A DNA stretch of 64,000 nt, taken from positions 194,708,724 through 194,772,723 of the forward strand of contig OU015492.1 of the NCBI GenBank assembly GCA_907164885.2, in the 5' to 3' direction. The notes under the pieces were generated by a model. That model was not told where the DNA came from. It worked only from the letters and a program-made list of their open reading frames with translations, and made no database searches. Source of the stretch: Dolomedes plantarius (Eukaryota > Arthropoda > Arachnida > Araneae > Dolomedidae). The position numbers and the translations under genes were made by a program. Shown piece by piece: positions 1 to 11,734 of the stretch. The number at the start of each line of letters is the position of its first letter. Within the stretch, counting starts at the first letter, position 1.

Positions 1-813
1 ATCGATGCGTTACGAATATAAAATCATCTGATGAAAACAATTTTTTTTTCCCGAAAAGATGATTTCCCAAAACATTCAAATGAAAACGAAAAGAAAAATC
101 AAGAAATGAAGATACAATATTCCCCAACGAAATGGCAAAAAGGGAGGAAAAAGGGATTAATTAATTTATTCCCGAGAATTCCAAATCCAATCAAGTATCA
201 TAGAAACCTCTATGAAACAATATGAGAGGGTAAGTATCCCTTTTTATATCTCCTTACAGCCATGCATGCGATATAAATTTAGGTTAACGAAACTCTCGTT
301 TATTCTTATTCTCCCCTGTTATTAAGAGGGGCGAGGGCAGAAAATAAATCTTTCCGTTGAGAGAATTACGGCCGCTTATCGATAGCAGCCTCCCCCTTTC
401 GCAACTTAAGAGAAAGAATCAATCAAGGGAGATGTAATTTATCTTTTGCGGTGGTGTTCCTTTCTTATTTTGCTTTCTTCTGCACTTAACACGGCAGCCA
501 GCGTGAATGCGGAGTACGTTGCGTTACGCGCCTCGATATGACACATCATACACACAGACATTCGAAAAATATCGAAAATCTTAAAACGTTTTACATGTAA
601 AATCCATTTAACTATTTAATAATTTCTCGATATTCGAATTATTCAAATCCTAGATTTTCAATAATCCCATTGCATATTTATGTATAAATCACCACACATT
701 TAACTGTGGTTTTATGTAATTTATGTCCTTTATAACGAAATAACAGAACCATTTATTTCCCATACATGATTTTTTTAAGGGGGGGGGGGACGACACGAAT
801 TTAAGTTCTAAAT
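1..813. other. Unassigned AT-rich sequence
   Basis: No gene or recognised repeat is visible. A lysine-rich open frame at 31-225 has no motif and no coding-like composition. A G-run at about 779-789 precedes the duplicated repeat that starts at 814. Confidence 0.6.
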
Positions 814-941
814 CCCAAAACTACTACATTAAATTTTGAGATTTTTACTAAAAATTCTCCCTCTAAAGAAATTTTTATGTTTAATAGAAATAATTTTTTT
901 ACTCTAAAATATTGTGTAAAAATATTTTAAACCACATCATA

Positions 942-1015
<74 letters not shown>

Positions 1016-1185
1016 GTTTTTTAACGGTATTTATATAAAAGTGGTTTATATTTTTTCCATATTCCCAAAACTACTACATTAAATTTTGAGATTTTTACAA
1101 AAAATTCTCCCTCTAAAGAAATTTTTATGTTTAAATAGACAGAATTTTTTTATACTAAATTATTGTGCAAAATAGTTGAAACCAC

Positions 1186-1220
<35 letters not shown>

Positions 1221-1270
1221 GTTTTTTTTAACGGTATTTATATAAAAGTGGTTCATATTTTTTTCATATA
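814..1270. repeat. Two-copy tandem repeat with internal TA microsatellite
   Basis: Two adjacent copies (814 to about 1061, and 1064-1270) share the order: 'cccaaaactactacatt' head, 'ttctccctctaaagaaattt' middle, 'aaaccacat', a (TA)n tract of different length in each, then 'aaaggttttttaacggtat' and 'ataaaagtggtt'. The units are highly similar outside the (TA)n tract, so this is a recent or conserved duplication. No protein is encoded. Confidence 0.85.
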
Positions 1271-1785
1271 TCTAAACTCTAAAATGCGTAATTTAGCTAT
1301 GTTGATTACGTAAGTTTATAAGATGTTAAGTTACTTTAATAAACTTTATCTTTTAAAAAAATCCCCTCTTTTTTTAACTGTGACTTTTAAGATGTATATC
1401 TTTTTGATTAATAGGGTGCTTCAAGTAATAAAGTGATTCATCATTATAGTTTTTTTTATTTCCTGATGTTGGCACCATAGCAACATAATTTCATAAAGCA
1501 GTACAACCAACAATTTATTTTTGCTTTTGAATTCAAAATTTGTCCAGGTCAGAAGCTATCATTGATTAAAAAAGCGCTCCGGAGTCAAAGTGATTGCCAT
1601 GGACCTAGATGTTTCTGAAACGTTAAAGTCAGACTTTAAATGAAAAATAAACAAAAAAATTCCCTCAAATTTATGGGACTTTTAGAAAAGAATTTTTTTT
1701 TTTGTATTTTGTTGAGTACATAAAGATATTTTCAATTTCTTACTTAATAAAGATAAAACATATATATAATAAATGTAATAAATAA
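1271..1785. other. Unassigned AT-rich sequence
   Basis: Nothing recognisable beyond short A and T runs. Confidence 0.55.
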
Positions 1786-1787
1786 TA

Positions 1788-1963
1788 CAGTGGAATCTCG
1801 ATCGATCGTTCCCCGAATCATCGTTTTCCCGCATGTGTCGTTTATGTCATCAATCCCGACGATCACATTTCTTTGTTATGTTTCCGCATCTATCATTTTC
1901 CTGCATTTATCGTTCAGGTCGGTCGGTCCCTTGAAAAACAAAGGATAGATCGACATTCCCCTG
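1788..1963. mobile_element. pogo/Tigger-like MITE, 176 bp, copy 1
   Basis: A TA dinucleotide flanks each side. The inverted ends read CAGTGGAATCTCGATCGAT on the left and end in ATTCCCCTG on the right, which is a degraded inverse of the left end. Internally it repeats 'tcgttttcccgcat'-like words in both orientations. A second copy at 56752-56924 has better-preserved ends. The CAGTGGAATCTCG terminus and TA target resemble pogo/Tigger-type Tc1/mariner elements. It is non-autonomous, with no transposase. Confidence 0.85.
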
Positions 1964-1971
1964 TATATTTA

Positions 1972-1978
<7 letters not shown>

Positions 1979-2057
<79 letters not shown>
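1979..2057. repeat. (TA)n then (TG)n microsatellite
   Basis: About 50 bp of TA is followed by about 27 bp of TG, directly next to the 460-bp repeat that follows. The same TA-TG-repeat order recurs at 10558. Confidence 0.97.
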
Positions 2058-2062
<5 letters not shown>

Positions 2063-2520
2063 CCCCATTACATCATGTCCTTAAATTATAACCTAAAAGG
2101 GAAAACTAGCTCATATTTACGTAGCTGGAGCTAAACTCGAAATGAAAGGGAAAAAGGAAAAAAAATTAGATAAAAAATTCATTCGGGCCAAACTTCTTAG
2201 TACATTGTTTATTAGCGCGAAAATACATCCGTTCCAGAACAGCGGCTCTGAATAACATCACCTTTTAACGTTAAACGCGAGAGGGCGAGGTAGACATGTG
2301 ACTGGTATTTGTAGGGTCAGCAGATTTAGGGGCTCACGAAGGTAAATCAACCCTGAATTCGGACATATACACGTGTAAAAATGCAAAGGCATGCGATTCA
2401 TGGGAGGTTCTATGACTAAGGGTTTAAAAGCGATAAATTAATATTATTGGGGATTGGACTTAGGAAAGGGAATTTAAAATGCTAGAATGGAGGGCATAAT
2501 ATTTAAGATATTACATATAT
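2058..2520. repeat. 460-bp interspersed repeat, copy 1
   Basis: It shares a long colinear similarity with 10649-11104, including 'tagggtcagcagattta', 'aatgcaaaggcatg', 'gcgataaattaatatta' and 'agaatggagggcataatat'. Both copies run from a (TG)n tract to a (TA)n tract. The edges read 'gtaatat' and 'atattac', a possible short inverted end. No coding frame is conserved. The family is unknown to me. Confidence 0.8.
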
Positions 2521-2567
2521 ATAATATAAGTAATAAAATATTCAATTTATTTTAATGTTACCTTAGG

Positions 2568-2643
2568 ACCGTAAGAAGCACCCCAATTTTAAGTCGATTT
2601 TTTTATATAAAAAGGTGCGTCTTATGGAACGAAAAATACGGTA
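2568..2643. mobile_element. Remnant of a TIR DNA element ('ACCGTATTTTTCG' type)
   Basis: On the minus strand it starts CTACCGTATTTTTCGTTCCA, followed by 'taagacgcacc', and ends in 'ttacggtcc'. This style of terminus is common in animal DNA transposons. It is short, non-coding and probably internally deleted. Confidence 0.45.
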
Positions 2644-2838
2644 GTTATCATAAAATCGTGCAAACTTTTCTCATGCTTCTTCTCAAACTCGACATCTGCA
2701 TGATCACCCGTTGAAGAGGATGATTCTAAATATATTACCTTTACAGCTGTAAAAGTTATAATAAAAGACTTAATCCATTAATTGTTCAGACAAATTAAGA
2801 CATTTTGGTGTAATGTTATTATAAATCCCCCAAAAAGA

Positions 2839-2872
<34 letters not shown>

Positions 2873-2883
2873 GTATATATATG

Positions 2884-2946
<63 letters not shown>

Positions 2947-3056
2947 ATACATATACATATATATATATATACATATACATATATATATATACACACATAT
3001 ATATATATACATATATATATATACAGGTATATATATATACACACACATACATACAC
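2839..3056. repeat. Complex TA/TATACA microsatellite
   Basis: About 220 bp of (TA)n is interrupted by TATATACATATACA variants and an ACAC stretch. The overlapping Tyr-Ile-rich open frames on both strands are artefacts of this tract. Confidence 0.97.
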
Positions 3057-4014
3057 AAATACCTGTATGTATATAATACACTTCTGAAAGACTCACCGTA
3101 TTACTCTACATACAGACTTATGAAACTGTGATATATGAAACATGAGGTATGCTCTATGCAATCCAATATGCATCACTTTCTTCCTTTACGTACATATTTT
3201 CACAAATAAATATATAAAATGCACATTATAGCTATGTTTGTACATACGCAATACTCCTAACGGATCCAATTTCTTTCAAGTATATTATTTAAGGTTAGAT
3301 TAGACGTCAGACAACATCCAACTTATCACACTCAAACACCAGTCCCATTTATCAACAAACCATGGACAAAGATTTTTCTCCGTATTTTTACCACTGATTT
3401 GCTCGCTGGATATTATTTCAGCCCGATTGGATAAAATTCCATTGTTCCTTCTATGTTATTAAGAGGTTTAGTTACATAAATCATTTAGAAGGATGCAATT
3501 ACAACTTTCTATCGACAACGGCTCCCCTCTCATCCCGCTTCTGGAGAGCGGATAAAATTTATTTGAACAATTATGGTTGTATTTCTTGCTTTGTTTTCCC
3601 CCTCATGATTTTCTTTCTGTGATATTAGGCGTAGTTTGACAAATACCTACACATTTATATTTACAAAAACAGGTATGCATTCAATATGAGGGGAGTCATT
3701 AATACGTGATGACAGCAGTTCTACTCCATATAATCCCTCAGCCTGGTAATCTATTGAGCATTAATATTACTTTTATTTCTTTATTTTTCTCAACAATGCC
3801 TCTCCGTTTCTCATGCTTTTTCCCCTTGTTTCTAGTATTTTCGTCCATCAGTGTTCTTTATTTTTACCTTTTGTTTTTGGTGTTTCTCCTTTAGGATATG
3901 CCAAGTTTGAATACATTTGTTAATGGAAATAGCCAAGAACAACGAAACAGGTAGGTTAAGATTTCTCAGGCTGTGCTTTAGGGCTCGGATGGGGTCGAAA
4001 TAAGGTGCTAACAT
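3057..4014. other. Unassigned unique sequence
   Basis: No convincing gene. A 62-codon frame at 3706-3894 is hydrophobic only because the DNA is pyrimidine-rich. I see no repeat structure. Confidence 0.5.
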
Positions 4015-4110
4015 AAGATCTAGGAGATAGATAAGGATCTTTTCCCAGGCTGGGAGTCGAATCGCGACGCCTCAGGCCATGAAACGCTTTCCCGGTACAC
4101 TGAGGAGTTT
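4015..4110 (-). mobile_element. tRNA-derived SINE-like fragment
   Basis: On the minus strand it contains 'gcgattcgactccc', which fits a pol III B box (GGTTCGANTCC). Upstream lies an A-box-like stretch at tRNA spacing ('cctcagtgtaccgggaaagcg'-like, read from about 4100). The surroundings are AT-rich, so this G+C-rich block stands out. It could be a degenerate tRNA pseudogene. Confidence 0.45.
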
Positions 4111-4573
4111 TCGAATAGCATCGCATTATTACTCATTGATTCACGTCTCGTGACGAAGCAGACTGTTTTAACTCTTTGAAAATCCAAGAGAAACTCTTTC
4201 GTTATTTAGAGTGATGTTTTTTAAGTTACCCGTTTCGTCGAAGCGTATTTAAGATATTCATAATCTGAATAAAAGGAACCATTAAAATTTTTGGAATTGA
4301 AAAAAAAAAAATGAAAATTATTTCTTGGGCAGCCCCCCCCCCTTTTTTTTTACTAAACTGGAAACTTTAGTTCCATTTTAAAGATAAAAAAAATTAAATA
4401 AACTTTTTGAAGAAATTTTTTCGCAAAAAAAAAAGAAAAAAAAAGCTATTTTTCCAAATTAGTAAAGTTGTTTTAAGAGTTTCATAAATTTCTTTTGCTA
4501 AACATATCTGCGAACTTAACAGCTTTAAAACTGTTGTGCTTAGTACAGTCAAGCATTGTTGGAACCAAAGACA
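4111..4573. other. Low-complexity region with C, T and A runs
   Basis: It holds poly-A, poly-C (about 4333) and poly-T runs and no gene. Confidence 0.55.
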
Positions 4574-4581
4574 TCGTAGGG

Positions 4582-5654
4582 CGGGTGTCGGCCACCTTTT
4601 TTACTATGAGGGCATATTTCAGAAATGCAGGAGTTCGGAGGCACCGCTGGAGGAAGAGGGGGAGGAGGGTGGTGGTGATTAATATTTAAACAGGAAATAT
4701 TAATGCGACATAAATTTTTAATTCATAAATTCAAATTTTAATTTAAACAAAACAATATTAAAATTGATAATTAATGCAATATTTGACTTTTCAAATCTGC
4801 GGCCAACTCGTTGTTATGTGGCACTTAGTCGAATTCCCGTTTCTCAGGCAATGGTCCAAATGAGTGTCAGTGAGACTTGATCGGTACTTTGATTTTAAGT
4901 ATTTCATATCGGAAACCAATGATTCATAAGTATTTGTCGACGCGCAAAGAGAGTTCAATTTCAGAGCACATTTTCCCAACAATGGGAAAGTATTTCCAAT
5001 CACTAAATTCCAGAATTTTTCTTCGTTAAGATGCAATTTTGATTGAATGCCACTTCCTATGTTTACAATTTCCAGTCCTCCGTATTGGAAATATCATAAT
5101 ATTTTGCAATTTTATGAGTCATATCGTCCTCTGTATGAGAGAAAGGATTAATACAAAACGTCAAGAATGCCTCCAATTCGCATAATTCTTCAAATCTGGT
5201 ATTAAATTCTTCCAATAAGGAATAAAAATGTTTTGCAAACTGATAGGTAGTAGCATTTCCATAGTAGTAATTTTCTATCACCATTTTTAAATTTGGGAAA
5301 TGTGATAAATTATATTTCTCCATATGCGATTTTAAGAGCGCCAATTTAGCTTTTAATGCATTTATCGCACTTATCATAGAAGCAATATGATGATGTCTAC
5401 CCTGTAGTTTTATATTTAGTTCCTAGCATTTTACAGTTAAATCAGTTAGAAAGCCTAGCTCAATTAACCAAGGTTTTTGCTCTAATTCTAAACAGATTTC
5501 TTTCAACAGTGGTAATAATTTTAAAAGTCGCTCAAGTACCTTTCTTTTACTGATCTTTCTCAATCAAATATCTAAACTCAAATATCTAAAATTTAGATAT
5601 TTGAACAGCGGGCACTTTAAAATTGTTTCACGGGCACCGCGTTGCCGACCCCTC
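4582..5654 (-). mobile_element. hAT transposon, about 1.07 kb, degraded
   Basis: An exact 8-bp direct repeat TCGTAGGG lies at 4574-4581 and again at 5655-5662, which is the target-site size expected of hAT elements. The ends are cgggtgtcggccac (left) and, reversed, gaggggtcggcaac (right). Both are close to the CAGGGGTCGGCAAC-type hAT terminus. The broken transposase inside reads on the minus strand, so the right end here is the element's 5' end. The element is much shorter than an intact hAT (usually 2.5-4 kb), so a large internal part is gone. Confidence 0.9.
4791..5549 (-). pseudogene. hAT transposase C-terminal half, frameshifted
   Basis: Read on the minus strand, successive pieces give 'LLPLLKEICLELEQKPWL', 'LGFLTDLTVK', 'HHIASMISAINALKAKLALL' and then a second frame with 'EEKFWNLVIGNTFPLLGKCA', 'ESLVSDMKYLKSKYRSSLTD' and 'THLDHCLR'. 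The last motifs are the hAT C-terminal dimerisation region (the 'S.MK..KS.YR..LTD.HL' signature) of the GTF2IRD2/SCAND3/ZBED5-like group. At least one frameshift lies near 5040-5065, with in-frame stops near 5400. The N-terminal BED finger and first catalytic residues are missing. It is a dead fragment, not a host gene. Confidence 0.85.
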
Positions 5655-5662
5655 TCGTAGGG

Positions 5663-7795
5663 GCTTTAAACCTTAACAGTTTTTGATCGGACACTCCTCT
5701 GGTTTGACAAATAACTACCTGGCAAATGGAGATGGTCGGACACTAGATAACTAATGAGAATTATTAATTATAAGCATTATAATGTGCTTAAAAATTTTCA
5801 AATCAATTGAAGATCTCGTTAAGATATTTAAAGGTACAGTTTCATTTAAAACAAAAGCTCAAAAAACAGAAAAAAACAAATAAGCAAGATTCAATTAACA
5901 AATGCCCATGATCATGAGGATTTTTAAGCCTTGCCTAATACAAAATACTTCTTCGAAGATAAGGATGAGTAAGAACTATTTTTGCATTATTAACGGGTTC
6001 CTTATTATGAACTGATTCTAGCAGGAGGTGAGGTACGTAATCATTCCCCTCAACTTAATAATAATTAAGAAATAAGATTAAAAAAGATAAAGAGACGTTA
6101 AAGCGCAGACAAGTATGGAGTATAAGCCTGGAAAAAGCTAAGAGACAGTGATGATGTCAGTGATTTAAAATTTACTAAATATTTGCCTTAATTAAAGATG
6201 TATCCCTTTTTAAATAAATTTAAGCCACACACATTTTAAATAAGAATATAAATAATTTTATAAGATAATAAGCTCATATAAGACAAAAGCGTAAAATGGA
6301 AAAGTTTGTAATCATTGGCTGGTCAGCAGGCCATGAACGATACTTTTAAACAGCAACAGCGAAGAATCAAAGGTGTTTACTCGAAATGTAACACCGATAC
6401 ATTAACATAATTGGTAGCTTTTTGCTTTACAGATCAATTACACTGTATTTTTTCCATCTCATTCTACGTCACTGTTGCACTTAAACAATAAACGCGTGTG
6501 TAACTGCACTGAATATGTGAACAAATATTGTTCTTATCTCAAAGATTACAGCGGCCGAGCAGTGTACCTTGCCTTTCCCATACAAATTCAAAGGATAGTT
6601 GCTTTATAACAGAAAATACCCTTTATTGTATCCTCTGCGAAGAAAATCTACCGTTACTCTACTCTCAAACTGGCTTCACACTCGGTGCGTCGCATTGTTA
6701 TCTGAACGGGGTTAACGTGCACGGTTGTACCAGAGGAACGCCTCTTTTGGATTTTAATAGTGCAGAAAACGCAAAATCGGTACCCACTGTGCGGTTTTTA
6801 CGTGAAGTGGTCGCTCGAATACAATAGATGCTCCTTAAAGTGTATGCTCGTGTTTATTTATCAGAGCGGGCACAATAGATGCCGTGCCCGGATTCATTCG
6901 AGCAAATATTCTGCCCGGATTTCCAAATATAAATGCAGTTTTGATTTAACGATGCGTTACGGCGCGACACTTCTCTTGAAATTTAAATCCAAGTCTTCAG
7001 AAGAAGGAACAGTTTGTTCTGCTCCAGCGATAAACGTAAGAAAAATCTGCCTGCATATAATGCTAAATATAGAGGGAATTTAAATTGAAGTAATTTTTTT
7101 CTTCTTTTTTTAAATTGGTTTGAGAATGGCAGACTTATTAAAATTTACTTTACGTAGAGTTCTGTTTTGATGAGATGATAACAGGCTCATTCTTCAAATC
7201 TCCATAAACGCAAAATAAAAACTTATAAATTAATTGGGCACAGATTGCAGGAATAATGTAGTTTTAATGTACATTAATTTAATTATCTCCCTTATGTTTT
7301 GGAGGAAATGGTACGTTTCAGTTTGGAATTTGCATAAATATCTTCTGAAATGTCGTAGGTTTACTGGATATGCACCAGTCAAGTTTACTAATTTTATTAA
7401 CAGATTTTCAGTCACAAAATTTTTGTCGCAATCTTTTACCTATTCGAAACAAAAAGTAAAGCATAAGAAAAGAATCGAAAAACCCCCGGTAGATAATTAT
7501 TTCTTTCGGTCATACCCCTACTTTGATTTTTTGCATTGTTAAAAGTTTACTTTAAGTATTAGTTATATAATATTATAAAATATTTCTATATCATTCTATA
7601 ATTATTAAGTATCCTTTGATCAAGTAAAGTGATTTGTGAGTGGCCTAGGCAGTTAAAAGATATGGCAATTTTTTCCTTATAAAGTGATTTTAAGTAAGTC
7701 TCAAAAACTGGTCTGTCTTTGCCTATGGTTCTTGATGTACAGACGATACTAATACAAAAAGAGCAGCAGGATCAAAAATGCGTTTGGGATTTCAG
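5663..7795. other. Unassigned, mostly unique sequence
   Basis: No recognised gene or transposon. Frames at 6528-6827 and 7234-7542 (about 100 codons each) show no known motif, and the second overlaps an antisense frame. The part from 6530 to 7000 is less AT-rich, with a local near-duplication ('acaatagatgc' and a 'cccggatt' word, each seen twice). Confidence 0.45.
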
Positions 7796-7951
7796 TTCGT
7801 GACATTGGCGGCTCTAGGGGGGGGGGGGGCAATAGGGGCAATTGCCCCTCCCAAAAAAGCACGGCGTATTTTTTTTTTTAAAGCCTAAAATTATATAATC
7901 GTAGACCTAATACTAAATGAGTTTAAATTTAAAATGAGACGATGTTTATTT

Positions 7952-7992
<41 letters not shown>

Positions 7993-8117
7993 CCCCCCCC
8001 CAAAAAAAAAATAAAACGTTGTCCTCCTGACGCTGCCCCCCCCCCCCCCAAAAAAAAAAAAAACAACTCTGGTCTGGAGCCATTTAAATCTTAAATGGCT
8101 CCAGACTTTCGTGACAT
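7796..8117. mobile_element. Possible short insertion with 10-bp direct repeats
   Basis: TTCGTGACAT occurs at 7796-7805 and at 8108-8117, flanking a segment that starts with 'tggcggctctagggg'. The segment contains G-, C- and A-runs, a (TA)n tract (about 7958-7990) and a perfect 12-bp-stem palindrome ggagccatttaa/ttaaatggctcc (8078-8104). It looks like a MITE with homopolymer-rich ends. The family is not clear. Confidence 0.5.
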
Positions 8118-10491
8118 TTAAATCTTAAATCTTTTCGGAATATCATACTACCTATAAAGATGTCTTAAAGCTTTGTTTTACAAGTGATCTTAATATAAGT
8201 GATCTCAATACAAGTGTCTTAATATAAGGGATCATAAAAGTTTTATTTTATATATTTTTCCTACCAGTGAAGATGCTGCATTTTGAGCCTAACAATAGAA
8301 ATTTTTATTATCAAAATCCCCCACTATTAGCTTTGTTTTTTGAACTACGACAGATGAGTGTGATTTTCGTCTTTTTCAATTATATGGCGGCTTCTTTACA
8401 AACAGGTAACTTTTTCTACGCTACCCAATTAGAACTAATGGTAGTTTTTGAAGTTTGGAATGGCAAATATTTGTCGCATGTGACTAGAAAATTTTTGTAA
8501 CTTTGGATTCCATTGTGCTTAATATTACCAACATATATGTTAGTAAAGTTGATATAGTTAGTGTAGCTATATCAACATATGTTAGTAAAAAATTCTAAAA
8601 TCCAATAAAACAATAATTGAGGCGAGTCGCTGAATTCGAAACGATATTATTTGGAAAGAAATTACGGGTTTCTAGGATATATGTAAAAATAGAAAAAAAA
8701 CAAATATGTTATAGTTGCTGTTACATAATGATTGCAAGCTCCTCAACTTCGTGTTCGTTGAACTACTCGACCCTATTTCTTTATGGCGCGTTGAACCTCG
8801 TCATAAAGTACTGCTAGAGGCAAGATTTGCAACAAATAAAATAACATTTTATATGTTTTTATAAGTATACAGTACATAAAATTTAGACCATGTCAACAAA
8901 CTGTCATTAGGGCTTTTTCATCATGATGAAAGTCCAAATAAAACATTAGCAAACAACTCTGTTTGTGTAACAAAACGCATTTATCAACCTCACACATTCT
9001 CCATACAAAAGATAACCAATTTTCACCCTCGAAATATCAGGTATATTCACTAATGATAAGTAAAACATTTTACAACCACCCGAAAAGTTCTCCTTGACGA
9101 CGACATGTCACGCTAGATGGCGTGACAAGTACTCATGGAAACGTCCGACAAAGCGGCGGCCCCACCCCCTGCCCCTCAGGACAGATTTCCGCCCGCCCCA
9201 CCGCCCCTAGAGAGATTTTTTCCCCCCTTTCTCCATACATTTCTGCAAACAGTCATTGATCGGTACGGAAAGATCGTAAATGTTACCGCAGATCGATAGA
9301 TATGCATGAGGCATTTGTATATAGATATATATTAGAACGGAGTAGGAAAATAATAGAGCAAAACTTTTCTTGTACTAAGCAGTGATTTAAAGAACGGTTC
9401 GGTTAATTGAAGGGTGTAGGAAATGTAACGACTCGCATGCAACAAAAAGGAATGGAGTTTCTGTACGGTTACAGTTATGGCCACTGTAGGGGTACCCCCC
9501 CCCCCGCCCCCCTGCACACCCTAAAATAAAAAAAATGAAGAAAATACATAATTTTTGTGAACATAAAAATCAGGCTTCAGAGTGGTCCATTTAAATAGTG
9601 ATTTTTTTTTTTTTTTTATGTACACACGACATGTGCTTCAGAGGTGGGATAAAATAACTCAAAAGATGAAAAGTATAAATACATATTTTCTAGAAAGTAA
9701 ATAGAATAAAGATTAAAAGCAGTAAATTATATCCTTGGATAGCAGCTGATATCACGCAGCCTTCCTCCGAGAAAAAAATCAATTCATCGAATACGTTATG
9801 ATGATGAAGCAATTTAACTTTCGTATTACGGTATAGAGTCATTAGAACTCGACATTTGATCGATATTGTTTATTAATAAAAGATTTCCCAACCTCTTTTC
9901 AAGAAAATCAATTAATGTAAAGCAATATACATATATCCCACAGGAGGTAATCAAAACAACTGTCGTGCAATAAAAGCTAAACGATATATGTTTCTGTAGT
10001 TAGCCGAGTCAACAGAATTTTCTAAACTGAAAGGTGTGATTGATATATGTTTGGCGGATGCTTTAAAACTTGCAAAATATAGTGAAAAGACTTAAACTTG
10101 ATCAAAAACTTTTGCCATATGTCACTAAACATGATGATAAATATTACCGATAAAAACGGTGGTTACAGTGATAGATAAGAGATGTTTTTCAATCAAGCGC
10201 ACAATAATGAGGAATTCTAACTAGGATGGACTTAGTCAAACTTCAATAACAAACATGAATGACACAACTCTTTTCTCGTGTAGAAAAGTGAAAAATAAAA
10301 TAAAAATAAAAATGGAATGAATAAATAGATACAGACATGCAAGATTGTTACTAACGATTTATAACCCCCCCCCCCCCAAGCATTCAAGACACAACTGAAT
10401 ACATTTCATAAATTTTATATCGACATATAAATCAGATATTCTGCGTCAAATACATGAAATCTTATTTCTAAGCTTCTTTCACTCGGATTTC
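8118..10491. other. Unassigned sequence
   Basis: No supported gene. Frames at 8267-8500 and 8617-8817 have no recognised motif. A small inverted and direct repeat lies at about 8528-8590 (gttgatatag/ctatatcaac within repeated 'gttagtaaa'). A G+C-rich, C-run-rich patch lies at 9150-9230 and a C-run at about 9495-9515. Confidence 0.45.
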
Positions 10492-10555
10492 CTCTAAGTC
10501 AGGGGTTCCCAACCTCTGAGTCTATGCCTCTTCTTTGGATGATCTTCTTACTTGA

Positions 10556-10557
<2 letters not shown>

Positions 10558-10627
<70 letters not shown>

Positions 10628-10648
10628 GTGTGTGTGTGTGTGTGTGTA
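10558..10648. repeat. (TA)n then (TG)n microsatellite
   Basis: A TA tract of about 66 bp is followed by TG. It lies inside the hAT-type element and next to the 460-bp repeat. Confidence 0.97.
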
Positions 10649-11104
10649 AGTAATATACCCATTACATCACGTCCTTAAATTATAAACAGAAAGGGACAAC
10701 TATCTCATATGTACATGCCTGGGGCTAGACTCAGCCTGAAAGGAATAAAAATTAAATTTGGAAGCAGTCGGGCCGAATCGTTTATTAGAGCGACTAAATA
10801 CATCCGTTCATTCCAGAAGGAGGGCTCGGAATAATATATACCTTTCAACATTAAACGCGAGGGGGGGGGGGAATCACCTCATGTGACTATTATTTGTAGG
10901 GTCAGCAGATTTAGGGGCTCGCGATGCTAACCCATTCCTGAATTGGGACATATACACATGTAGAAATGCAAAGGCATGTGATTCATGGGAAGTTCTGTGG
11001 CTAAGGGTTTTAAAGCGATAAATTAATATTACTCGGGATTGGATTTAGGAAAGGGAATTTAAATACTAGAATGGAGGGCATAATATTTAATATATTACTT
11101 ACAC
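10649..11104. repeat. 460-bp interspersed repeat, copy 2
   Basis: It is colinear with 2058-2520, has the same (TA)n(TG)n on its left, and ends in 'taatatattac' followed by another TA tract. Neither copy has an intact open frame. A G-run at 10861-10871 replaces 'gagggcgagg' of copy 1. Confidence 0.8.
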
Positions 11105-11148
11105 ACATATATATATATATATATAAATATGTGTGTGTGTGTGTGTGT
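11105..11148. repeat. (TA)n and (TG)n microsatellite
   Basis: Short TA and then TG tract at the right edge of the 460-bp repeat. Confidence 0.95.
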
Positions 11149-11248
11149 AGAGTAAATAACCCTAGTATAATACGATCTTTACATATTTTTTGCCAACCCT
11201 CCCCCCTCCCCAGGAGGGGGTTCGAGGTTGAGAACCACAGCTCTCAGT

Positions 11249-11734
11249 ATTGGAATGAAGCCTGGATGTGGCTAACCACGACATTAAACCAGCCCGTCTC
11301 CTAGCAAAAAATATATCTATATAGTCTTCATCTTATTAATAAAGTCATTTTATAGCCGTAGTTAGTTCTAAAGAATGCAACTTTCCCACCGAAATTTTCA
11401 TTTATTGCAAGATGATTGAAAGATCTCTAATACATAATATTCATTGCGTAGCCTGTAGTGTAAGATAATATAGTTTTCGCCCTAAAATGGTCTGGGGCAT
11501 GCCAGAACGCGAGTCATTAAGACATATAAATTACCTCGAGGAGGTAAGTCCTTTGTCCCAGTTTTTTAATGTTCTAAGAAACGAACTAATTGATTTTATA
11601 CTAGTGTCAGTTAAAAATTCTTTAAATAATTTCTTATATATCTATATTTATCTTCCTATGTATCTCTCTCTATATATGTGTATCTATCTATCTATATTTA
11701 TATACAACGAAATAAATAGAAACAGTTCAGCTGG
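11249..11734. other. Unassigned sequence with an isolated donor-like site
   Basis: The frame at 11487-11738 is not recognised. 'cgaggaggtaagtcc' (about 11537-11551) resembles a 5' splice site, but I see no good acceptor upstream. A TATC/TA-rich patch lies near 11640-11705. Confidence 0.4.

Larger units (their letters stand above)
10500..11240. mobile_element. hAT-type MITE carrying nested repeats
   Basis: The left end CAGGGGTTCCCAACCTC and the right end ...gaggttgagaaccacag (reverse CTGTGGTTCTCAACCTC) are hAT-like inverted termini. The 8-bp flanks are CTCTAAGT (10492-10499) and CTCTCAGT (11241-11248), a target duplication with one mismatch. Inside are two microsatellites and a copy of the 460-bp repeat, so it is a composite. 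No transposase is visible. Confidence 0.8.

Noticed and set aside
2770..3131. Several Tyr/Ile/His-rich open frames on both strands
   Set aside because: They are translations of a TA/TACA microsatellite. The same applies to the frames at 1873-2091, 19088-19324, 36946-37131, 48770-48955 and 55642-56058.
11487..11560. Exon ending at a GAG/GTAAGT donor
   Set aside because: No acceptable acceptor upstream, and the encoded peptide is not recognisable.
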